Positions 34,301 through 43,520 of a stretch of 64,000 nt of DNA are shown in pieces. A model generated the notes under the pieces. It saw nothing but the letters and a program-made list of their open reading frames with translations. It made no database searches and was not told where the DNA came from. The DNA comes from Lactarius indigo. Taxonomy: Eukaryota; Basidiomycota; Agaricomycetes; Russulales; Russulaceae. Location: the NCBI GenBank assembly GCA_025766275.1, contig JAFKAC010000048.1, positions 124,001 to 188,000 of the forward strand. Reading direction: 5' to 3'. Numbering within the stretch: position 1 is the first letter of the stretch; the number at the start of each line of letters is the position of its first letter. The translations under genes were made by a program, and so were the position numbers.

Positions 34301-34699
34301 ACGCACTGGATCTAAGGGTGGTCAGTGTCATCTACAAGGTGAGATCGAGCTACGGCGCACCCAGTATTTCCGATCCCGCATCAAAATCCATGTGATCTAT
34401 GGCAGCGGGGCCATCGGAGGGTAATTGATCTGGAGCAGCTGCACCTAATAGAACGAAATCGCGATCGTTAGAATACAAGTCTAGTACGTCAATGACGCAC
34501 CAGTATTACACTCTAGGCCCAACTGCGACTCCTTCAGCTCCCTCAGATACCTTTTTTCGGCCTTGCGTTCCTGGTGTTCTCTCTTACATTTCTTAATATG
34601 AGACGCAAAGCCTCGCAACTGACATCGGATACGACATGTTGGACATATTTTCTTCCCACTCGTCGGGGATATATTTAGGGAGGGGGTCGCTTTTGGCAT
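25338..34699 (-). CDS. Plavaka transposase (multi-exon, apparently intact)
   Basis: Probable DDE-type transposase. It starts MPKATPSLN (ATG 34697-34699) and soon shows a CxxC...H...C zinc-binding motif (CPTCRIRCQLRGFASHIKKC). Later blocks: EYHPNSGRP, EPWRPFFNTREDFDFAEI, YRPLWDWAVDL, HEPWTGDAFWDLQ, LGFILYADKTKLSSFGTAKGYP, GVGGGRVVGWLPIV, KPAFVNFKREVWH, LSADYEEQ, GVRGKLPCPICDVP, DPHRALSFDRLHSNN, RWRGLHHFSEV, KSWNFPKMHALVHSF, NYNTKPNEKLHGPIKKAYL and a C-terminal DYFVMDVIDHSGDLFIRCEEIF. It ends in an Asp/Ser tail, TGA at 25338. About ten introns of roughly 45-80 nt join in frame where checked. One 63-nt intron (33163 to 27526) holds the copia element. I found no stop or frameshift in the exons I traced. 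Confidence 0.82.
27577..28069 (-). repeat. 3' LTR of the copia element
   Basis: A 493-bp repeat, in element orientation TGTTGC...CACCA. It differs from the other LTR at four sites (two adjacent near 27805, one near 28000, one near 28045). GAATA lies just outside. Confidence 0.95.
28070..28078 (-). other. Polypurine tract of the copia element
   Basis: In element orientation GAGGGGGAG directly precedes the 3' LTR; it overlaps the pol stop codon (TGA at 28077-28079), so coding sequence ends only 7 nt before the LTR. Confidence 0.7.
28077..32552 (-). CDS. Copia Gag-Pol polyprotein (1,491 aa)
   Basis: One uninterrupted frame. Order: a Gag domain from residue 1 (ATDGSNWVTFRDRM; UBN2/copia-type); a zinc knuckle CHNCHRLGHFKSDC near 225-240; an Asn/Arg-rich linker; an aspartic protease with LYDSGASRHM near 340; a pre-integrase/integrase with HRRLGH near 490 and the catalytic region (FTDDHTRFTRVDIL, LRSDRGGEYTG); a Pro/Gln-rich spacer; a Ty1-type reverse transcriptase (GSKWVFRIKRKADGSIEKYK, ARLVARGFTQ, then AVHVDDCMI as the YVDD-box equivalent); and RNase H (TAEAEYVAATHAAKECIWLR, KHIDIRFHFIRQ). 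The 1-ORF format and the order PR-INT-RT-RH are those of Ty1/copia. All key motifs are present, so the element may be autonomous. Confidence 0.95.
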   Translation of the reverse strand: MSEDYKLTIVKLATDGSNWVTFRDRMVWAFDNRRWSEHLTSTTVPTTWTPINSVPPQERWDAEEAAAKNLIAASVPDYVFNRIKTKTNTKDIWDAVKEIFQKRSKMIAVDLGRKLSGTKLGEDEDARAHLTHLLDMREQLASMGATKTDDEFASIILGSLPPSYESLINSINSAADQADESVTPDRVIRLVTDQYDRRVIQKGKTNGPEEAFLANGQKRDKRNIECHNCHRLGHFKSDCWAKGGDKEGQRPPRRDNNSSYSNHNNSGDNRDNRGNRNNRNGNNNRNNRNRNNNRSDNANSASNDIEAWAAIEEIDDDSTSPTPQASAYSVGPPIQHPPIEIELYDSGASRHMSPFHHRFINYRSIPPRAITAANKRIFYAIGTGDLQIDVPNGNVTTPVLLRDTLHAPEMALTIVSVGRITGAGYSVSFERQSCKIKNRSGDTIGDIPASSNGLYKVEHSYLAASTGSPVEQVDIHTLHRRLGHISADAIRSLIRNNAIEGVQLIDDSSPIICDSCQYAKLTRKVIRAEREAPPARHFGVEIHSDLWGPSPTTSLGGRRYYVTFTDDHTRFTRVDILRTKDQTLDSYRAFAAWARTQHGAKIKALRSDRGGEYTGREFTRFLQDEGTERRLTTHDTPQHNGVAESLNRRLLERVRAILHHSGLPKTLWAEALQFAVWLKNRTSTRALGNNTTPYEMLYGNKPNISGVPEWGQIVWVHSGTGSKLDARGIEAHWVGYDADSTHAHRVYWPNKNSISVERNIKFTSPLAVINIGQPRIIPAPQPAAAQAPPAGHQAPPAPQAPHPFPPTTALVPIQLVPFTPQQQQQLPEEASREITPQVPGGMPSYRSPSALTPLTPSTTSSVPPQEEETSTKQRQQVPPPAKGKAKTKEPQEPTCKSSRIPKPTFKVTGLFTEGAQPEAEEEQPSAAARKWFHPDWPGDEGSSAYAADNFTPEYAFLAESEELMEAALNNSQDDPKTLSQARSRSDWPKWQEAMDREIATLEEAGTWSTVPRPAGKNIVGSKWVFRIKRKADGSIEKYKARLVARGFTQKFGIDYFDTFSPVARLASFRTILAIAARNDWDIDTFDFNGAYLNGELDDDEDIYMQAPPGYDTQGELVKHLHKSLYGLKQAGRKWYDTLRRALMDLGFGINNADPGVFFIHDKNHITILAVHVDDCMITGSSDELIRYYKRELNARYSLTDLGPIHWLLGIKIIRDHKARTISLSQTSYIDTILSRFSLSDAKPVATPIIPGASYSKSDAPSDATEAAHMKKVPYREAVGSLMYAAVATRPDITFAISTLSQFLSNPGEIHWEGVKRVFRYLAGTKNHSLTFGNERHDLLGFTDADGASQEHRHAISGFAFLIDGGAVTWASRKQEIITLSTAEAEYVAATHAAKECIWLRRLTEPFFGISYSPTLLYCDNQAALHLATEDNYHARTKHIDIRFHFIRQTITDGLINIKYCPSEDMTADILTKPLAKFKVAFHSQNLGLRRA
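32641..32653 (-). other. Primer-binding site of the copia element (half-tRNA type)
   Basis: Directly inside the 5' LTR the element reads AGGTTATGGGCCC. Its complement GGGCCCATAACC matches the anticodon arm of eukaryotic initiator tRNA-Met (anticodon CAU), not a tRNA 3' CCA end. This is the half-tRNA priming known for Drosophila copia. Confidence 0.65.
32654..33146 (-). repeat. 5' LTR of the copia element
   Basis: A 493-bp repeat nearly identical to 27577-28069. Its promoter should drive the minus-strand polyprotein, whose ATG lies 102 bp downstream at 32552. Confidence 0.95.
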
Positions 34700-35000
34700 T
34701 GACAGAGGAAGTACAAACGAAAGTGAGATTCGGAAGAGTGAATGGTACAATTGCACAGGCACAGTCTAAAATTGTACGAGTGCTAGAATTGCCTTGCGTG
34801 GGAAATCAACAAACATATCGTTATTAACTAATACTATAAGTCCGTCATTGATCATGTGATTCAAATTGTTGAATAATATTAGTTGGGCTAATTATTTTTT
34901 GTTTCATCCTTCTCTCCTCCCCATTATGTTTCTCTCTGACGTGTTCCTTATTATCCCTCCCATCCGTCGACGTGTCAACTAATACAATTATTATTCGTCG
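34700..35000. promoter_or_regulatory. 5' region of the Plavaka transposase
   Basis: AT-rich sequence between the transposase start and the minisatellite. An alternative upstream ATG (34762) would add 21 hydrophobic residues; I prefer the downstream Met because related transposases start near the Pro/Ser-rich segment. No clear TATA element. Confidence 0.35.
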
Positions 35001-35004
35001 ATGA

Positions 35005-35945
35005 ACGCTCGGCCCTCGCATCGTAAGTGTCTCGAATCCTGCTCCTGCTGCCACTCTCGCTTACTTGGATGCTACCACTGTGCTGTCACATTCGACTCCT
35101 GAGCTCGCTATCTACCGTCGATCCTCTCGACTCCAAATCATGAATGTCAATGTTTGGCCCTCGCATCGTAAGTGCCTCGAATCCTGCTCCTGCTACCACC
35201 ACCGTTCACTTGGATGCTACTACTGTGCTGTCACGTTCGACTGCTGAGCTCGCTATCTACCCCGCCGGCGATCCTCTCGACTCCAAATTATGAATGTTCG
35301 GCCCTCGTATCGTAAGTCTCTTGGATCCTGCCCTCCTACCACTTTCGCTCACTTGGATACTACCACTGTGCTGTCACGTTTGACTGCTGAGCTCGCCATC
35401 TACCCTACCGTCGATCCTCTTAATTCTAAATCAAGAACGCTCGGCCCTCGCATAGTAAGTGTCTCGGATTCTCCTCCTGCTACCACTTTCACTCACTTGG
35501 ATGCCACTACTGCTGTTGTGTTCGACTCCTGGGCTCGCTATCTACCGTCGATCCTCTCGACTCCAAATTATGAATGTTCGGCCCTCGTATCGTAAGTCTC
35601 TCGGATCCTGCCCCTCCCACTTTCGCTCACTTGGATACTATCACTGTGCTGTCACGTTTGACTGCTGAGCTCGCCATCTACCCTACCGTCGATCCTCTTA
35701 ATTCTAAATCAAGAACGCTCGGCCCTCGCATAGTAAGTGTCTCGGATTCTCCTCCTGCTACCACTTTCACTCACTTGGATGCCACTACTGCTGTTGTGTT
35801 CGACTCCTGGGCTCGCTATCTACCGTCGATCCTCTCGACTCCAAATTATGAATGTTCGGCCCTCGTATCGTAAGTCTCTCGGATCCTGCCCCTCCCACTT
35901 TCGCTCACTTGGATACTACCACTGTACTGTTACTCTCGATTGCTA
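35005..35945. repeat. Minisatellite, 139-145-bp units, about 6.6 copies
   Basis: The marker GGCCCTCGYATmGTAAGT recurs at about 35013, 35157, 35299, 35441, 35579, 35719 and 35857. The last copies alternate between two unit types, forming a near-identical dimer of 278 bp (35574-35851 repeated from 35852). Overlapping open frames of up to 101 codons here follow the repeat and are not taken as genes. It lies inside the Plavaka element upstream of its transposase. Confidence 0.85.
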
Positions 35946-36390
35946 GGCCGTATCCGCTGAATGTCCGCTGGGTATTAGGTGCAGTTCGTGTTAAAAAAGC
36001 GAGAAAAAATAGATATGCCACATCTGATAAAACGGAAATAATCCCGATATAAGAAGAACATAAGGAGAATATAAAAAGAATATAAGACGAATATAAGTGT
36101 TGTAAATCAGACGAGTGATCTTGTAAGGCACATTATAATTGTATTGCGGATTATAATCAAAGATCAATATGGTAATACCCCTTAAACCTTATAATAAGTG
36201 CCTCGCTTATAAATGCTTTATAAGCTGCTGACAGTTTGACAAGCCAATTATAACTCAGATTATAAAGCCAATTATAAAGTCTCTTATAAAGTTTGTACCT
36301 GGTAGTAATCATTATAAGATCATGATGGCATTATATTTCATTATATCATTATAATCCGTTATAAACCGCTTCCGGAATTTTGCGACATCG
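35946..36390. repeat. Right subterminal repeat region of the Plavaka element
   Basis: Roughly twelve TTATAA motifs (as ATTATAA, CTTATAA, GTTATAA) between about 36135 and 36367, preceded by a purine-rich run of AAGAATATAA-like units (about 36045-36095). The right terminal repeat is at 36371-36387. Mirrors the left end. Confidence 0.65.
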
Positions 36391-36398
36391 ACGGTATT

Positions 36399-37323
36399 GC
36401 TGTATTTTCATGCCCCTGCCCTGGATTGTCCTGAATGCCCGTCGGCCGACCTTTGTCACGTCCCTTGTCAGGTGAGGCGAGAACTATGCACCGCCCACGC
36501 CGGGTACTACACTGAACCCCCTAGGGTGCCGTTGACTTTGGGAAATGAAGGGGTTGACATGCACCAAAGCAGAAGCAGCATTTGTCAGACCGGTGGTCTA
36601 GACCCGGACCCGGGAAGATTAGACCACACTCAGGACGGTCGTCCCAGCAAGTCGTCCACTGAATTCGCAGATTGTCTAGGCTCTCGGAAATTGACACATT
36701 TCGCCATAACGCCGCATGACCGATGTCAGAGTGCGCCTTGTGGAGACTCCGCATTCAATTCGGAACCCTCATAAGACCGCGGACTGAGCTCGTTGGCGAG
36801 GTGAGTTCAATCGTCCATCACTCCGTCACTAAAGATTAAATCACGGGAACCAAGAGCAGGTGCGCTTATCTGGATTCACCATCTTACACACCCTTAAAGC
36901 AAGCGAAGTGTATTATTTTCTTTCGGGATCGCCGAAGGTCTCCGTGGCTACGAGACGCATCCATACGGTATGGAAACTTTTTGGTTGTGCGACATAACAT
37001 ATGACGTACCAGGGTGTCCACCGTGTTCGTCTCGCACGACCAATGTCGAACGGTTACTATTACGTTTACATAGAACGGAGATACATGCTCCAACTACAGA
37101 ACAGTCACCCTCTGTACAAAACAGGTCATATGAATCGCTGAACGGGTTCTTGGATCCCAGGACTCGGAGACGCCACTGGTCGGCCTACCCCCAAACATCA
37201 TATTATGAGACCTTGCATTCGATAAGCCGAGTCCAAACTGGGACCGCCCTTTCACCACCTCAAGTTATAACTATCGCCCTTGTTGTTCTTTCTTCATTTT
37301 CTTGAAAACCTTTCCTTGTTCTC
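36399..37323. other. Intergenic, no gene recognised
   Basis: One plus-strand frame is open (36397-36774, Cys/Pro-rich), but it begins in the transposon target duplication, so its start cannot be ancestral and I do not accept it. The rest probably includes the promoter of the HPt-like gene at 37324. Confidence 0.35.
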
Positions 37324-38050
37324 ATGTCTGCAACGATGTCCCCCGCATCGCGCGCAACGACTACCGAGGTGAGTATCTACCCCTCCCTTTCGTTGTCGTC
37401 GGCAAGTGCCGTCATCACGAGATGGTGCGCCGATGGCCCGAGTCTCAGATACAGAGTCTTACCACGCCTGTAACACCAGCAAAGGAGCCCAGATGGGATC
37501 ATCGACCGCCGTGTCTTTCAGGGCGTCCTCAATCTCAATGACAGCGACTCGACTGATTTCTCCACGCAATTGTTCGACACGTACCTGGCCGTGGCCAACT
37601 CGGCAATGACCAACATGGACCGGGCTGTGTGCGTATGTCTCCCTCTTCCCTGGCCGACCTTTACGAATGCTGGCGCCTCGGCCCTTCAGAGTTGAATGAA
37701 TCCCAGGCGGCCAGAGCGCGCGCGTGATTTCCTCACTCCCTTTCGTATAACACTCCTGCTTACGTATCACTATCTACAGGAGGAACAAGGACTTTTCCGA
37801 ACTGTCGCTTTTGGCTATCTCGCTGCAAGATACGTCTGATGCTATGGGCGTCGTGCAGGTACGGCAGTCCTGTTCCCGCCTTCAGGACGTCATCCGTGCA
37901 TGGGGCGAGACGAAAACAGGGCCCATAGACGGTATCACTACAGCGCACGAGCACCTGAAAAGAGACTTTGCTGTAGCCAAGATTCAGTTGGCAAAATTCG
38001 TCGAGACGGGGGTCGTCCCAAGTGGCTGGGTGGCGCCACCCGGCCGCTAG
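37324..38050 (+). CDS. HPt (Ypd1)-like protein lacking the phospho-accepting histidine
   Basis: Three exons, 37324-37368, 37480-37628 and 37780-38050, give 465 nt (154 aa), all in frame. The four-helix HPt pattern of fungal Ypd1 is visible: IIDRRVFQGVLNLNDSDSTDFSTQLFDTYLAVANSAMTNMDRAV in pieces, then NKDFSELSLLAISLQDTSDAMGVVQV, and a final helix KRDFAVAKIQLAKFV. In Ypd1 the active helix reads LGHFLKGSSAALG; here it is LAISLQDTSDAMG, with His replaced by Ile78 (codon ATC 37817), Lys by Gln81 and Gly by Asp82. Canonical HPt proteins pass phosphate between hybrid histidine kinases and response regulators; this one should not. It could be a non-catalytic paralog or a relic, though the open, correctly spliced frame argues against recent decay. 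Confidence 0.65.
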
Positions 38051-38383
38051 CAATCCCCCACCGATACAACAATGGGGATAGGCGGCGGCGGAGCTGGAGG
38101 AATGGGCGCGTCGTGCCTTGGTGTCAGTGTTGTTGTCGAGGACAGCGAATGACATTATCGTTACATTCTATATGAACGACCTGTACCATTACAGTATCAT
38201 TTGGTGGCTGGTCCGTCCCATGACGCGTCGCGCCGAGCGCCTTTGATAACTCCGACCAATGAGCAACCGCCATCGTCAAACAGTCGAGCTGATGGCGCCT
38301 TATGACACCAGACCCGACTCTCACGCTTACCCTCTCGCAAACGAGTCATTGACCCCGTCTACCATCACACGACCGACCCCAAC
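38051..38383. promoter_or_regulatory. Intergenic between HPt-like gene and cytochrome b5 reductase
   Basis: 333 bp between two plus-strand genes; includes the 3' UTR of the first and the promoter of the second. No clear TATA box. Confidence 0.4.
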
Positions 38384-39523
38384 ATGTCCCTCCTTCGTTT
38401 CGCCACTCGCCGCGCCCTGCGCCACCCCACCTGTTCAGCGCGCCAATTCTCCACGTCGACACCACCAGGGCCCACCAAGTCGTCGTCCAACCTCCCTCTC
38501 TACTTCGGCGGCGCGGGGGTCGTAGGGCTCGCGACGTACGTCTACCTCGGCGGCTCCGCCGCCCCCTTCTCCACGACCACGACCACGACCACCGTGAAGC
38601 CGAAGCCCGAAAAGTCCGCGCTCGACCCGGGGAACTTCCTCGACCTGAAGCTCAAGTCGGTCGAGCCGTACAACCACAACACCTCGCGCTTCGTCTTCGA
38701 GCTGCCCGACGGCGGCGCGGCGCTCTCGCCCGTCGCCTCGTTCGTCGCCGTGCGCGCGTCTGAGGGTGCCGAAGGCGCGCCGCTCGACAAGAAGGGCAAC
38801 CCCGTCATCCGCCCCTATACGCCCATCTCGCGTCCGGAGCACGAGGGAGAGCTCGTGCTCCTCATCAAGATGTACGAGACGGGCGTGCTCAGCAAGTACG
38901 TGCACGAGCAGCTCAAGCCAGGCGCCACGCTCTCCATCAAGGGCCCCATCACCAAGTTCCCATACAAAGGTGCGCCCCCCCCCCCCCCACTTTCTCTTTC
39001 TCTCGCATTCTCTAATGGTCAAATAGCGAACGAATTCGAGCACGTCGCGCTGATTGGCGGAGGGTCTGGCATCACGCCGCTTTACCAGCTGCTCGACCAC
39101 GCCCTGGCAGACCCCGCGAACCGCACGCGCTTCACGCTGCTCTACGCGAACGTCTCCGAGGCGGACGTCCTCATGCGCGAGGAGCTCAGCGCGCTCGAGC
39201 GCGCGCACCCGCAGGCCCTGCGTATCGTGCACACGCTCGACAAACCCCCGCAAGGCTGGGCCGGCGCGTCTGGCTACATCGACCGCGAGCTCGTCAAGGC
39301 GCATGTCCCGCCAGCCGAGCTCGGCGACAAGGTCAAAGTGTTCGTCTGTGGTGCGTCTTCTCTCCTCCTCGGCAGTCCTTGTGTGTTGATGATGTGCTGC
39401 TGTGTAGGTCCTCCGGGGCAGGTCATGGCCCTCGCGGGGAAGAAGGATGGTATGAAGCAGGGCGCGATTGGCGGGATCCTCAAGGAGCTGGGATATAGCG
39501 AGGATCAGGTGTTCAAGTTCTAG
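38384..39523 (+). CDS. MCR1: Mitochondrial NADH-cytochrome b5 reductase
   Basis: Transfers electrons from NADH through FAD to cytochrome b5 or related acceptors; the fungal Mcr1 type sits in the outer membrane and intermembrane space of mitochondria. Two 57-nt introns (38970-39026 and 39351-39407) are multiples of three, so the frame also reads through them; removing them gives 341 aa. The N-terminus is a mitochondrial presequence (Arg-rich, no acids), followed by a membrane helix at about 37-58. The FAD-binding RPYTPIS, a KYVHEQLKPG segment, the NAD-binding GGGSGITPLYQLL and the C-terminal VCGPPGQVMALAG and Phe end are all present. Codon use is GC-rich, typical of a well-expressed gene. Confidence 0.95.
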   Translation: MSLLRFATRRALRHPTCSARQFSTSTPPGPTKSSSNLPLYFGGAGVVGLATYVYLGGSAAPFSTTTTTTTVKPKPEKSALDPGNFLDLKLKSVEPYNHNTSRFVFELPDGGAALSPVASFVAVRASEGAEGAPLDKKGNPVIRPYTPISRPEHEGELVLLIKMYETGVLSKYVHEQLKPGATLSIKGPITKFPYKGAPPPPPLSLSLAFSNGQIANEFEHVALIGGGSGITPLYQLLDHALADPANRTRFTLLYANVSEADVLMREELSALERAHPQALRIVHTLDKPPQGWAGASGYIDRELVKAHVPPAELGDKVKVFVCGASSLLLGSPCVLMMCCCVGPPGQVMALAGKKDGMKQGAIGGILKELGYSEDQVFKF

Positions 39524-42236
<2,713 letters not shown>

Positions 42237-43520
42237 GTCGATGGATGGGGTGAAGGTGAGGGAAGATAAAACGAGTCTGATGTGAAGTATTTACGCAGCC
42301 GAATGACGCGGATCACTGAAGGGGTTCGTACTCTCTCACGCTGATTATCTCAACATGGGGTCCTCCCCAATTTTCACGAGCGGACCGTGCTGGTCCAAGG
42401 CTTTTTCGCGACCTGTCGCGACTTTTCCCTCTCTCCCGATCCGACACTCTCCGATTATCCGCACCCGAACTGCTAAGCGCGCATAATGGGAGGCAACGAT
42501 AGCGAAATATTCATCCAAGACGAAGCCTAGCGAACAGGTCAACTCACGTGCATGCCATGCTCGGGACGAATCACCCAAAGATCGGCCCGAAATACATCGA
42601 ACCGTCCTCATTGACCCCAGATAAACTCCTGTTCTTCTCAGCAACTCTCTATCTGTAGTTGCTCCCAGCGCGAACTGCGATGGATCTAGCCCATCTCTAG
42701 ACTGTTCTTCTGAGATAGCGAACGTGCGAGACAACTGGAGAGTGCTCTAGCTCACTCTGTCTTGCTCTATTTGTCTTCATTCGGCGCTTTCTTGGCAAGC
42801 GCTGGACCTACGTATCGTATTCATCTGGATCCTGGCTGGACTTAAAGATCGGGTCTAGGCTGGTCCTAAAATCACCACCCATGCACCTACGCTAAGTCCT
42901 GCTGTTCTTCGAATGTGGCTTGGTCTTAGTACTTCATAGCGCCGAAATCGATCGATTTGTCGACCTGTGCTCACAACTTATTTGCGCCGTACCAGTTGTA
43001 GTTAGCCTATGTTTAGTCGTAACCCTCTGGTTTACCATTATCCTGAAGTCAAATCGCTAGATTTAGACTTGGTGCTTCCGAATCGAAAGACATGACTGTT
43101 CCTTCCGAAGGTCTTGCAACGTCGAAAGCAGTCAACGGCACTCTACCTTCACGCACAGGTACTTGGCGCACGCAACTTGCCCTAAGCTGTTACCGATGAA
43201 GCACCTATGAAGGCCTATGCACTGAAAGTCAGGCAAGCGATTGATGGAACCCAATCGTTTGTCGTCGGAACGGAGGGTATAGCATGAATATAATGCGAGC
43301 AAGTGTTATTCTGCACAGTAAGTCTCGCATCTCCATAGAAGCGTGCGACACCCGGCTAGCGCGCGGACCCGGGTTATACTTTTCGTACTCGATGGTGCGC
43401 AACCTGCCAAAGGTCATCGTGCGGGTGCTACCTAGCCTGCGACATTCAGGGTAGCAAGGCAAGAGACGAAAAGGATGGTGTGGTAAAGAATACATTAGAA
43501 AAACACCTCGACGGCGACGC
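42237..43520. promoter_or_regulatory. Intergenic: enolase promoter side and NOG2 3' side
   Basis: About 1.3 kb. The enolase promoter lies just above 42236, with CT-rich sequence on the minus strand but no clear TATA box. The remainder shows only short chance ORFs (for example 42345-42734 and 43229-43495). Confidence 0.4.

Larger units (their letters stand above)
20895..36390 (-). mobile_element. Plavaka-type DNA transposon, 15.5 kb, with nested copia element
   Basis: The ends carry the inverted repeat TGTCGCAAAATTCCGGA (20896-20912; reverse complement at 36371-36387), and ACGGTATT is duplicated outside. About 200-350 bp inside each end is crowded with TTATAA and TTACAA motifs, likely transposase-binding sites. 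The transposase gene (25338-34699) reads minus. Behind it lie a DUF6698-like gene and smaller ORFs, all within the target duplication. Without the 5.6-kb copia insertion the element would be about 9.9 kb. Assignment to Plavaka rests on transposase signatures (EPWRPF, YRPLWDWAVDL, ILYADKTKLSSFGTAKGYPVIAR, LSADYEEQ, DPHRALSFDRLH, NYNTKPNEKLHG). Confidence 0.88.

Noticed and set aside
35290..35873. Overlapping plus-strand ORFs of about 100 codons with near-identical products
   Set aside because: They are produced by the minisatellite unit; length and frame follow the repeat period, with no start or promoter signal of their own.
36397..36774. A 125-codon Cys/Pro-rich plus-strand ORF
   Set aside because: Its start lies in the transposon target duplication and no conserved motif follows; probably chance.
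38970..39026. A Pro-rich insertion (GAPPPPPLSLS) in cytochrome b5 reductase
   Set aside because: It is a 57-nt intron with GTGCGC...ATAG borders that happens to be in frame; family alignment needs it removed.
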